Source of the DNA: Rebecca billardiae RCC1528
Lineage: Eukaryota; Haptophyta
Assembly: GCA_965240325.2 (NCBI GenBank)
Contig: OZ251231.1
Location: forward strand, 930,001-994,000
Reading direction: 5' to 3'
Length of the DNA: 64,000 bases
The first letter of the stretch is position 1. Each line of letters begins with the position of its first letter. Shown here piece after piece: positions 22,801-32,900 of this stretch. Below the pieces are notes generated by a model, which was not told where the DNA came from, made no database searches, and saw nothing but the letters and a program-made list of their open reading frames with translations. Made by a program: the position numbers and the translations under genes.

Positions 22801-23801
22801 CCGTGCAGCTGCGACAGCCGCGATCGCAGCCGGCCCACCTCCACGGCGAGCGTGTCCGCGCGCGCGCGCGAGTCGGCGCACTCGGCGCGCAGCTCGAGCA
22901 TCAGCGCGCCGCGCTCGCGCTCGCGGTTGAGGAAGGAGCGCTCGCGCGTGGCGAGGAGCTGGCGCAGCTGCACCGAGCGCTCGTTGTCCTGGCGCTGCGC
23001 CTCCGCCGCCGCGGAGCTCGTGCCGGAGCGCAGGTCGGCGAGCAGCGCCTCGTAGTGCGCCTGCTGCTCGGCCATCTCCTCCGCGCGGCGCGCGGCGCTG
23101 CCGAGCGCGGACGCGAGCGAGGCCTCGTGCACATCGCGCTCGCGCGTGAGCGCCTGGAGCTGCCGGTCGCGCTCGCCGAGCTGCTCCTCGCGCTCGCGCG
23201 TCAGCGCCTGGAGCTGCCGGTCGCGCTCGTCCAGCTGCCGGTCGCGCTCCTCCAGATCCGTGCGCAGCACAGCCAGCTCGGCGTCGCGCCGGTCGATGGC
23301 GTCGGACGCGATGAGCAGCTGCGCGGCCGCCTCGTCGTTGCGCGCCTTGAGGGCCTCGATGCGCTGGATGACGGACTGCAGGTCGGACATGGGGAGTGGC
23401 GCCGGGTGGGACCCAGCACCGCCCCCCGCGTGCGCCAGCGTCGACGAGCTCGGCGCGGCGCCTGCTGGCGGCGGCGCAGCCCCGGGCTGCCGGGTCGTCG
23501 CAGCTGCCTTGGGCGCCGCCGGCGACACGCCCGCGCCGGGCGCGCGGCCGGCAGCGCGGCCAGCCTGGGCGAAGGCAGTCGTGGCGACGGCACCGATCGA
23601 TGAGCGCTTGAGCAGCGAGGCCTTCGTCTGCCGCACCTTCAAGCCCGAGCCCGCGCCATCGCCCGCCTTGGGCGTGGCGGCAAGCGGCGCCGCGCCGACG
23701 CCATCCGGCGCGGCGCACGAGCTCGAGCGCGGACGCGCGCCGGCGTATGCGCCCGATGCAGACACGCCCGGATTGACGGCGGAGACCCGCCGACGGTCCA
23801 T
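19845..23801 (-). CDS. PH and RhoGEF (DH) domain protein
   Basis: Three exons (23801-21860, 21729-21146, 20987-19845) joined over introns of 130 and 158 bp, both GTGCGC, give 1,222 residues. RhoGEFs load GTP on Rho-family GTPases. Residues about 140-350 form a long coiled coil with tandem DRQLQALTRERE-type heptads. After a Ser/Pro/Gln-rich linker a PH domain starts near residue 610 (EGWCLKRSRWIKSWRHRWLV). The first intron splits it, and it ends with the conserved Trp in DEWIEAIHAA. The DH-like domain follows the second intron (ERKYVHQLRLMANVYRPALV, LLPVYASWVGHYSSAA, then APLQRLPRYRTLLRAVL, the core helix). The order PH then DH is the reverse of the common DH-PH tandem. The membrane target and the GTPase cannot be told. 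Confidence 0.83.
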
Positions 23802-24088
23802 CGAGGCCTGGGGCGCCTCACGTGCGGTCGGTAGTGCGCGCTCGCGCGCGAAGCGTCGGCCGCCGCGGCTTGAGGTTCAAGGTGTGTCTCCGCCGCCCGG
23901 CGCCGACTCCGGACCAACCGGACTTAAAGACAGAGAATCCGCCATCATGATTGTTCAAACAGCACCGCCTTTTTCTTGACGAATGCTCGGACGCGCCTGA
24001 CGAACGCTCGGCCGCCGTCACTCCGCACTCGTCAGCGTCACCACTCACTGAGGCCAAGCGGGCAGGTCGCAACTGCTGAAGGCCAGCG

Positions 24089-25219
24089 TCACGGTGAGGT
24101 GTAGAGCACACCGTCGCGTCGCTTCTGCTCCTGCAGCCTCTCGTAGAAGGACATTTGCTCCATGGATCGAGTGCCCGCCTGTGTGCCAACCGCGGCGGCC
24201 GGCGTTGGCCCCGGTGCGGCCCGCGCGACCGGCGCAGCCGCCGCTGCTCTTGCAGCGCCGCCAGTGCTCGCCCCACCCGCACTCGCGGCAGCCTGCTGCG
24301 CGCGCTCCCAGATCTGCTCGGCCGTCTCGCGCGCTGGCTTGGCCGTCGCAGACGACCCCGCGTCCGCGGCGGGCTCGGGCTCGCCCCGCCACGCGCGCAG
24401 TGCCGCCTGGAAGGAGGCGGCACTCGCCTCCTCGTCGTACGCGGCATCGAGCAGCGCCGAGCTGCCCTCGCCGCCACCGCCACCGCCGGCCGTGCCGCCG
24501 CCGGCGTGGGTGGCGGCGGCGGCGTGCGCTGGCTGCGCTACGCGAGTCACCCGCTCGGCGGGCGCGCGGGGCGAGGGAGCGACGAGGTCCTGCGGGCGTG
24601 ATTGCACACGGGTGGGCGGGGTGGGCACTCATCATCAACGAGTCATCATCAGGAATGCCGCGCACGCAGGGCTCCCGCAGCGCGCGCGGGGGCGGCGCGC
24701 GCTCACCTCGTATGCGGCTGCCTCGGTTGGGATCGCTTCGTCAGGGTGCCAAACGAAGAGCTCGGACAGGTCACGCGTCTGCCCGGCCGCGCTAGCGTCA
24801 CCAACCTCCGCCGCCGCCGGCACGTCATCAGCCACGCCCACAGCGCCGTTGCTGTTGGCCTGCGCGTGGCTTTCTTCACGCAGCTGCCGGATGCGGCCAG
24901 TGTGCGAAGCCTTCGCGGCGGCGAGAGGGGTGGCGCTGCCTTCTCGCGGGGCGGCGCGCGGCTGCTGCGCGCGCGCCCCGCCTTTCCCACCCTCGCGAAG
25001 CACCTTGTCAACGTAGCGTGCGCCAGTGCCGGCGCCGTCCTGCGCGCCCGCGCGCCAGTTCGACCCGCCAGGTAGGCGCTTCGCCTCGCGCTTCTGCTTC
25101 TCCTCCTGCATGAGTAGCTTCAGCTGCGCGAGTCGCTGCTCCATGGACTCCACGTCAGCCTCGACGGCATGCGCCCGGGCTGGCGGGCGCCGCCCGGGCC
25201 GCGGCTGGCCCGGCGGCAT
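24089..25219 (-). CDS. Coiled-coil protein of unknown function
   Basis: Two exons (25219-24707 and 24589-24089) joined over a 117-bp GTGAGC..AG intron encode 337 residues. An N-terminal helix (ESMEQRLAQLKLLMQEEKQK) is strongly coiled-coil. It is followed by GSNWRAGAQ and RYVDKVLREGG, a helix ending in DLSELFVWHPDEAIP, a disordered Ala/Pro/Gly linker, then ASFQAALRAWRGE and a C-terminus MSFYERLQEQKRRDG. The short FQAALxxWR helix is probably an interaction motif, but I do not recognise the family. The splice keeps the frame (AAYE|DLVAP). A TACCCCCATACTGG element lies 100 bp upstream of the ATG. Confidence 0.7.
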
Positions 25220-25805
25220 CGTCCACTCACTGGCCGAAACGGTTGAGACGCGACGGGGGAGACGACTTTCAGACCGGCCAGAAAATACATGACGATTGAC
25301 GAGAGCAAGAAATTACTTTACCCCCATACTGGTCACTGGCAGTGAGTGACTGAGTGGTGAACAAGTGGTGACCACGTTTTCATCATCAAGCGAAAAGGTC
25401 GCTCTTGATCATTAACAAAATGGCCGGCTCGGCGAGTCGGCGGCGGCGCCGGCACCGGCGCGGGAATTGTCTAAGACCAATTATTACTTGTATCACGGCA
25501 GCATTCGATCTGCTGCTCGATCTCGCGTCCGTCCTGGGCCACCGGCTCCCCAACGGTGCCACGAGCGGCAAGAACAAGGCCGACATGGGCACGTGCCAGT
25601 CATCCGTGCTGATTGCGCTTCTCTCCTCGCATAACCTCAACGTAAACAGCCCCTGCGGCGTCCCCTCGCAGAATAGTACGCCGCTGCGCGTGTCGAGGCG
25701 TCGGCTCGCAGCGCCGCGCGGTCGCGTACTGTCACGCCGCCGTCACAGGCTGATTGAACCCAACCTGACACGGCGTCACCGCGCGGCCCCACGCGCGGCG
25801 CGCAC
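25220..25805. other. Spacer between coiled-coil gene and secreted-protein remnant
   Basis: The part near 25,219 should be promoter of the minus-strand gene. The part from 25,400 has a plus-strand open frame rich in Arg that changes frame relative to the following remnant and is not convincing as an exon. Confidence 0.4.
25319..25332 (-). promoter_or_regulatory. TACCCCCATACTGG element, copy 3
   Basis: This is an exact 14-base copy of the element, 100 bp upstream of the coiled-coil gene's start codon and in the same relative orientation as the other copies. Confidence 0.55.
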
Positions 25806-26390
25806 ATGCTGTGCGGTACAGTCGACGACGAAGTGAGCTGCCTGCTGACTTGCAAGCCGGGCTACGTGTTGCACTCTGGCGCCGGCTTGAGTCCGCAGGC
25901 GATCTGCGACAACGACTCCACCACACCAGATACCGACGGGGACTGGCTCATCTCCGCGGGCGCCGTAGGCACGGGTCCCGCGCAAAGTCTCGCCCCGCAG
26001 CTCTGCGTCATCGCGCCGACCCCGACCCCGACCCCCATCCCTACCCCCGTGCCGTCGCCGTCGCCGAAGCCCTCTCCCACTCCAACTCCGACTCCGGCTC
26101 CCTCTCCGATTCCAACGCCTACTCCGCCGCCTGAGCCGGCGGGGGTGCCCTCGCCGACTCCCGCGCCGTGCCCCCATCTGGAGCCATCCGAGCCAGTCAT
26201 CACGTGCCCGGATCATTGTCGGCCCACGGTCGCGCATGCGGACGACAGCCGCCGTCGGCTCTCGACGCACTGGAGCTCGAGCAGCAAGAAGGCTCGGCGG
26301 CAGCGCAAGAACAAGAAGGCGCTCCTCTTCGGCCACTTCCACGAGTTCAAGTGCCCGGCGGGATGCGAGCCGGATGTGGCAGGGCCCTGA
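25806..26390 (+). pseudogene. Secreted Pro/Thr-rich protein, probably partial or decaying
   Basis: An open frame of 194 residues has a Cys-containing start ([15 protein letters not shown], then [16 protein letters not shown] and PQLC) that resembles part of a sushi/CCP-like extracellular module. It continues into a linker of repeated PTPTP and PSPSP words and ends in a basic region and [10 protein letters not shown]. No signal peptide precedes it in frame. After its stop, related Cys/Gly-rich words (ACGHPPGYTL and a second PSPTSQP stretch) appear in other frames up to about 26,830. The simplest reading is an eroded or partial gene for an extracellular matrix-type protein; unrecognised introns are the alternative. 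Confidence 0.4.
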
Positions 26391-27799
26391 GCGCTCGTTG
26401 CCGTGCGTTGATGCCAGGAGCGGTCGGGCGCGCGGCATCGGCAGGCTCAAGCCATGCGCTGGCATCACAGCGGAGCCGACAGGCCGCCGTGCGGCTCGGA
26501 CGGGGCGCGTGCTGCGAATGACGCTTGCGGGCATCCACCAGGCTACACGCTGCGTCAGTGGCAACCGCCGCTACGTGCGCAAGCGCGACCTTCGCACGGG
26601 CATGCACACATACGCCGACTTGTCAACAGACGACGAGTTCTGGGCGAGCGCGAGGTCCCAGCCGACACCCAGGCATGCCGCAGGCCGCCGGCTGCCGCAG
26701 CCGTCTCCGACTTCCCAGCCGGTGGCGCGCTGCCCGGCACCGTCACCGTCGGCACGTACGCGACGCGGGCCGTCGCTCCCCGAAGCCGCTTCACCAGTCC
26801 AAGCTCCCTGCACCCTGCTCCCTGGCCCGCTATTAATAATAGTATTATGAATTCGATCACCTTGATTAACTAAAAATACGGCAGCGCTGGTGCTTACTTG
26901 ATTAATTATTATGAATGCTGATATATTTAAAACGGATGGCTCATAATATAATATAATTATATAATTATAATTAAAAACTGTAGTTATAATAATTATAGTT
27001 ATTATAATTATAATTATTACATTATTATAATAATTACAATATCGAATATGGCTAGTACACTAGTGACCTAGCGGACTCTCATAGTCTCTAGAGTAAGTCT
27101 CTGTCGTCAGACACACGTTCACTCGGACTCGGTTCAGTCGGTCAGACCTGACTCCTGAGACCGTGCCTGGCTCAGGCGTCAGCCGCCTGACTGCAGACTG
27201 GGTCTGGGACTCGGAGTGAGCTGGCTCCCGCTCTGCCGCCGCGCCCGCTGCACCGCGTACGTCGTCTAATACTGCGGCACTCCGGGCAGCGGGACGCCGG
27301 CTGTCGGCGGTGATGAAACCGCCGCCGGAGGGCCAGCAGGGCAAGACGCAAGTAATCAAACCGCCTTGCAAGCCGTTACGTCGGTCGCTCGGTAGGTTGG
27401 AGCAGGTGGACCTGTGTTACCGTCAGCAAAGTGACAAGTGTCCGGTCGCGCGCGTCGGCTTGATCAGGAGAGGCTCGAAAGGTTCAAGGTAGTACCTATG
27501 ATTGTGGTGGCCTCACGGTCCCACCCGTCCCAGCCCCATACGTCAAGGCTCGAGTCGAGTCCGTGGTATTGAAAAATACCCGCAACTAGTGCGTGGCGGC
27601 CATGTTTAATAGTCCGGGCGCTCATGACATTCCATGGAATGTCATGAGCCCGCTGAGCCGAAGACGGGCTCACAGGGTTTCTGGGACGGGTGGAGGGGGT
27701 TCACTTTGAACTTGCTCAAGCGACAAGCGGATGATTGTACCCGGTACCGCAATGTAGGGGTTCGTCGGAGGCCCGGGCCCCCCTCCGCCTCGCCTGCAG
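26391..27799. other. AT-rich island and spacer with a perfect palindrome
   Basis: After the remnant described above, about 26,935-27,044 is almost pure A/T with many self-complementary ATAATTAT words. About 27,060-27,300 is CAGTC/GACTC-rich. A perfect 28-base palindrome lies at 27,621-27,648. No gene was recognised before the membrane protein start at 27,800. Confidence 0.6.
27621..27648. repeat. Perfect 28-bp palindrome
   Basis: The half-site CTCATGACATTCCA is followed immediately by its exact reverse complement, with NcoI-type CCATGG at the centre. It lies 152 bp before the start codon of the membrane protein gene. Confidence 0.9.
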
Positions 27800-29131
27800 A
27801 TGGCGGACGCGCAGGAGGACTGGGGCGTGCTCGGCCGTGCTGCCCGGCGCGGCCGCTCGCGGCCACGCGTGCTGCCGGCGCAATGCGCCACTTTTGACGA
27901 CCGCCGGGCCTTCGTCGCGTGCGCGGCGGTTGTGTTCCCTGCATGCCAGCTCACGCTCGCGCTCGTCGCGCTCGTGGACGTCGGCCGGCGCGAGGATGCG
28001 TGCGCGCTGCGCTGCCTGGCGGTGGTCGCGCTCGGATGCGCCGCGTGCGTGGCCGGTCTCGCCGTGAGTGCGCCCCAGCTGGAAAACCCCAGCCTTCTCC
28101 TCGCGTGCGCGCTGAGCTCGCTCCCGCCGCTCGCGCGCTCGTGGCGGTGCGGCACGCTCTCTGGCGCACCGGCGCTGGACCGCGGGCTGCTCGCGACCAG
28201 CGGGCTGGTGGAGGTGATCGTGGTCATACTCGCTGTCCGTGTGTGGCGTGGCTTCGGCTGGCGCGTGTACAAGGTGGTCGGCGGCGACATCGCTCTCAAC
28301 CGCGCGTACGCCAACTACCAGGCCCTCCAGGCGTCGGTCGTGGTCACGTGCGAGCTGTGGGCGGTGGCGCTCTTCATGGCGTACGCGGCGGCGTGCGTGT
28401 CGTCGTCGGACGCCATAGGGCTGACGCTCGCCTGCGTCGCGCTCGGCGCGTTCGAGGTCCTCGCCGTGCGCCGCGAGTCGAGCGCTTTGGTCGTGGCCGC
28501 CCTGCTCGCGCACGCGGCCCTCGCGTGCTACGCTGTCGTGCTGGTGGCAACGGGCCTGCGGCGTGGCACGGGCGGCAGCGCAGGCGTCAGCGAGCGCGCG
28601 CAGTGCGGTGCTCCGGCGTGGCTCTGCGCGCACGCGCACGACGGCTCCGTGCACGTGCTCCGCGAGCTCACCGTGGCGGCGTGCGTGCTCGCTCCGTGCG
28701 CGCAGGCGCTGGTGTGCGCGCTCTGCGCACACGCCACGAGCGCGTTCGGGCGCGGCCTGCGCGAGCGCGCGTTCGCGCGCGGCAAGCGTGGCAAGCGCGG
28801 CGCGCGAGCGCGCTTTGCGATCGACCAGCCCTTCACCAACTTCATCCAGGACGACGGGTCTGCCCACGAAGAGCCGCAGGCCATTGGTCGCGCCACAGGC
28901 AGCTTCCTTGACGGAGATGTCGAGTCGGTGCCGGCCGATCTCTCGGCGACTGGTGAGCGCGATGCGCCGACCGCGGCTGGCGGGCCGGTCGTCGAGCCGT
29001 TGGTCGCCCCGCGGCCTAGCTGGCCCCCGTCGGACCTGGCGGACGACGCCGACGACGGCGAGCCACCTGATCCAGCCGCGGCCGGAGGCGTTGCTGCAGA
29101 CGACCACGGCAGTGATGGCTCGTCGTCTTGA
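27800..29131 (+). CDS. Multi-pass membrane protein, unknown function
   Basis: An intronless gene for 443 residues. About eight hydrophobic spans lie between residues 35 and 320 (for example AFVACAAVVFPACQLTLALVA and GLVEVIVVILAVRVW). After the middle span comes a cytosolic stretch GWRVYKVVGGDIALNRAY and then NYQALQASVVVTCELW. This resembles a W-x-V-x-K-x-G-x-D pattern with a following YQ that I associate with fungal and algal multi-pass membrane proteins of unknown role. The C-terminal 120 residues are hydrophilic and acidic, with FAIDQPFTNFIQDDG and Pro/Asp-rich ends. No catalytic motif was seen. The start is the first ATG. Confidence 0.72.
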   Translation: MADAQEDWGVLGRAARRGRSRPRVLPAQCATFDDRRAFVACAAVVFPACQLTLALVALVDVGRREDACALRCLAVVALGCAACVAGLAVSAPQLENPSLLLACALSSLPPLARSWRCGTLSGAPALDRGLLATSGLVEVIVVILAVRVWRGFGWRVYKVVGGDIALNRAYANYQALQASVVVTCELWAVALFMAYAAACVSSSDAIGLTLACVALGAFEVLAVRRESSALVVAALLAHAALACYAVVLVATGLRRGTGGSAGVSERAQCGAPAWLCAHAHDGSVHVLRELTVAACVLAPCAQALVCALCAHATSAFGRGLRERAFARGKRGKRGARARFAIDQPFTNFIQDDGSAHEEPQAIGRATGSFLDGDVESVPADLSATGERDAPTAAGGPVVEPLVAPRPSWPPSDLADDADDGEPPDPAAAGGVAADDHGSDGSSS

Positions 29132-29563
29132 GCTCACTGCGGCGAGGAGGCCGCGCGTGACGGTGATCCGAATCATCATCATGCATGGACCATGACATGT
29201 CACCATGTCCATCCATGGTGCCATGATACGACGGTCACAGTGACGGTCACCACTTCACAGCTTGCTACGACGGGTCCGCGACGCCAATCCAGCCGACTGG
29301 CCGACTTATTCGTCATCCACATTCCGGATCCACATATTCCGTCACTCGTCAGGCGCCCTGATGGCTGATCCCTGGCAGCGCAGCCTGCATGTCTGCTGTG
29401 TGACACTGTGTCAATCTTGAATCTGACCGAGTGTGTGTCACTATAATAGACTGCTATACCGACTGCTCACTCACGTCTGTCCGGTCTAAGTTAAACTTAA
29501 TAAACCGTCAGCAGTCATAACAGACGACGACTGTCTGCTTAGCTCATCGGATCTGAGTGAGTA

Positions 29564-29614
<51 letters not shown>

Positions 29615-29981
29615 ATCCCGGTGCAGCCCGTGCCAGCCCCGGAATCGGATCTTGCGCCAGGGCTTCGACGGCACGCGCGGGCACTTGCGGCCGCCTGCGG
29701 ACTCCACTCATCCTTCGGGCGTAGTTGGTGACTTGGGCGGGCCGTCCGAGTGGCGGCGCCTCGGTCCGCTAAGTACTCACTACTCAGTCATCCTCGCAGT
29801 AGTCACTTCAGATCAGTCTCAGTCTCATCAGCAGTCGAGGCTGTAGTAGATAGACGACTGGCACTGCTAGTAGATATAGCCTGCGACGTAGAGTCGTGTA
29901 CGTACAGACTACAGTCGTAGTCAGTCGTACATTCATCTGGTCTGCTGCTTGCCAAATCCTGAAGCGTCGCCTGCAGGCGGC
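29132..29981. other. Convergent spacer with a TA microsatellite
   Basis: About 850 bp separates two stop codons. It contains an imperfect ACATGTCACCATGTCCATCCATGG repeat zone near 29,190, a TA microsatellite (29,569-29,611) and a CAGTC-rich stretch (29,760-29,930). No gene was seen. Confidence 0.6.
29569..29611. repeat. (TA)n microsatellite
   Basis: Roughly 42 bases of TA dinucleotide in the convergent spacer. Confidence 0.95.
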
Positions 29982-32900
29982 TCAGCCCTCGATGTCCGAA
30001 TCGTAATCATCCATCATGATGGACCGCCGGCCTTTGCCCTTGCGCGACCGCCGGCACAAGCAGCCCAGCGCGCAGCTGAGCACGAAGAAGAGCCCGATGG
30101 TGCCGAGGACAAAGCCCAGCACCATGGAGTCCGTGGAGGAGGCTTGGCTGAGGAGCGTGGCCACGGAGAGCGCGCCAGCGCCGCTCGTGCCCGCCGAGTC
30201 GAGCGCCTGCGTCGGCATCAGCGACACCGGAGAAGGCGCGGGCGATGGCGCCGGCGCAGAGCCACGGCCAGGCACCTCGGGAATCGATGCGTTGACCATG
30301 GGGCCTGCCGGGAGCGGCGGGCGCTGAGACGGACACCTGTCACGCGCTGCCACGGGGGCGATCAGCGCACTGCTGCTGTCCATCGTGGCCGAGGAGGGCG
30401 CACACAGGCCATCGCCCTCTGCGGTGTCGACGAATGGCACGCAGCGCGAGGGCGAGTCTGGCGAGTTGCACCACATGCACGGCTGCGTCCGCGTCCCATC
30501 CCTCGCGCTGATGCCGAGAGTGCACCGCAGGCAGCCTGCGCGTCGCAGGGGCGCGCGTGTGAGCACAGTGAGCGGTGCGTGTGCAGGCATGCGCATCATG
30601 CTCCCAGTGGGGCGCGCGCCGGCGCACGGTCAGCGAAGAGGTCCACACATCGCACTGCGCGCACCGCGGGCTTCGAAGCTTGCGCAGAGCGCGCGCGTGT
30701 CCGTAGGCAGCTGCTCGACAGCAGACCGAGGCCGGCGGACCGGGCGCGCCTTGGTCTTGCTCGACATGGGGTGCACAGACGGGTCGCGCCGGCGGCCCCC
30801 GCTCTCGTTGGACACCTCGCGCGGGCGGCTGCCGAGGAACAAAGGCGACTCCGCCCCCGCCATCTCCGCGTCGACACGCACAGGCGCACGCACTGGCTCG
30901 GGCGCGGCGTCAGGCATGGCTGGCGCGAGCGCATCGCTGCGCACGTGAAAAACATCAGCATCAGCGACTGACGGCATGCTGAGCGCGACATCGACACCAG
31001 CGACCTCCTCTGGGATCGACTGCGAGAGGTGGATGGGGATGTCGGCGCTTGTCGAGAGCTGGGGCTTGAAGAACGGCTCGTGTGTGGACGCATGCATCGC
31101 TTCGGCGTGCTCTGACTCACCTTCCGCGGCGGGCTCGGCGGCGACGGCGGCCGTGCTCGGCTCCGCGGCCGACTCGACCTCAGCCGGAGCCGAGCCGGCC
31201 TCAGCCTTGGGCTCGGCGGCTGCGGTGGCCGTGCTCAACTCCGCGACCGACTCGACCTCGGCCGGGGGCACGACGGTCTCGGCCTCGGGCTCAGCGGCGG
31301 TGGCCTTGCTCGACTCCGTGACCGACTCGACCTCGGCAGGAGCTGTCCCGGCCTCAGCCTTGGGCTCGGCGGCTGCGGTGGCCGTGCTCGACTCCGCGAC
31401 CGACTCTACCTCGGCCGGGGGCACGACGGTCTCAGCCTCGGGCTCAGCGGCGGCGGCCGTGCTCGACTTCGCGACCGACTCGACCTCGGCCGGGGGCACG
31501 ACGGTCTCAGCCTCGGGCTCAGCGGCAGCAGCCGTGCTCGACTCCGCGACCGACTCGACCTCGGCCGGGGGCACGACGGTCTCGGCCTCGGGCTCAGCGG
31601 CGGCGGCCGTGCTCGACTCCGCGACCGACTCGACCTCGGCCGGGGGCACGACGGTCTCGGCCTCGGGCTCAGCGGCGGTGGCCGTGCTCGACTCCGCGAC
31701 CGACTCGACCTCGGCAGGAGCTGTCCCGGCCTCAGCCTTGGGCTCGGCGGCTGTGGTGGCCGTGCTCGACTCCGCGACCGACTCGACCTCGGCAGGAGCT
31801 GTCCCGGTCTCAGCCTCGGGCTCAGCGGCGGTGGCCGTGCTCGACTCCGCGACCGACTCTACCTCGGCCGGGGGCACGACGGTCTCGGCCTCGGGCTCAG
31901 CGGCGGTGGCCTTGCTCGACTCCGTGACCGACTCGACCTCGGCAGGAGCTGTCCCGGCCTCAGCCTTGGGCTCGGCGGCTGCGGTGGCCGTGCTCGACTC
32001 CGCGACCGACTCGACCTCGGCCGGGGGCACGACGGTCTCGGCCTCGGGCTCAGCGGCGGCGGCCGTGCTCGACTTCGCGACCGACTCGACCTCGGCCGGG
32101 GGCACGACGGTCTCAGCCTCGGGCTCAGCGGCAGCAGCCGTGCTCGACTCCGCGACCGACTCGACCTCGGCCGGGGGCACGACGGTCTCAGCCTCGGGCT
32201 CAGCGGCGGTGGCCGTGCTCGACTCCGCGACCGACTCGACCTCGGCCGGGGGCACGACGGTCTCGGCCTCGGGCTCAGCGGCGGTGGCCGTGCTCGACTC
32301 CGCGACCGACTCGACCTCGGCAGGAGCTGTCCCGGCCTCAGCCTTGGGCTCGGCGGCTGTGGTGGCCGTGCTCGACTCCGCGACCGACTCGACCTCGGCA
32401 GGAGCTGTCCCGGCCTCAGCCTTGGGCTCGGCGGCTGCGGTGGCCGTGCTCGACTCCGCGACCGACTCGACCTCGGCAGGAGCTGTCCCGGCCTCAGCCT
32501 TGGGCTCGGCGGCTGCGGTGGCCGTGCTCAACTCCGCGACCGACTCGACCTCGGCCGGGGGCACGACGGTCTCGGCCTCGGGCTCAGCGGCGGTGGCCTT
32601 GCTCGACTCCGTGACCGACTCGACCTCGGCAGGAGCTGTCCCGGCCTCAGCCTTGGGCTCGGCGGCTGCGGTGGCCGTGCTCGACTCCGCGACCGACTCT
32701 ACCTCGGCCGGGGGCACGACGGTCTCAGCCTCGGGCTCAGCGGCGGCGGCCGTGCTCGACTTCGCGACCGACTCGACCTCGGCCGGGGGCACGACGGTCT
32801 CAGCCTCGGGCTCAGCGGCAGCAGCCGTGCTCGACTCCGCGACCGACTCGACCTCGGCCGGGGGCACGACGGTCTCGGCCTCGGGCTCAGCGGCGGCGGC

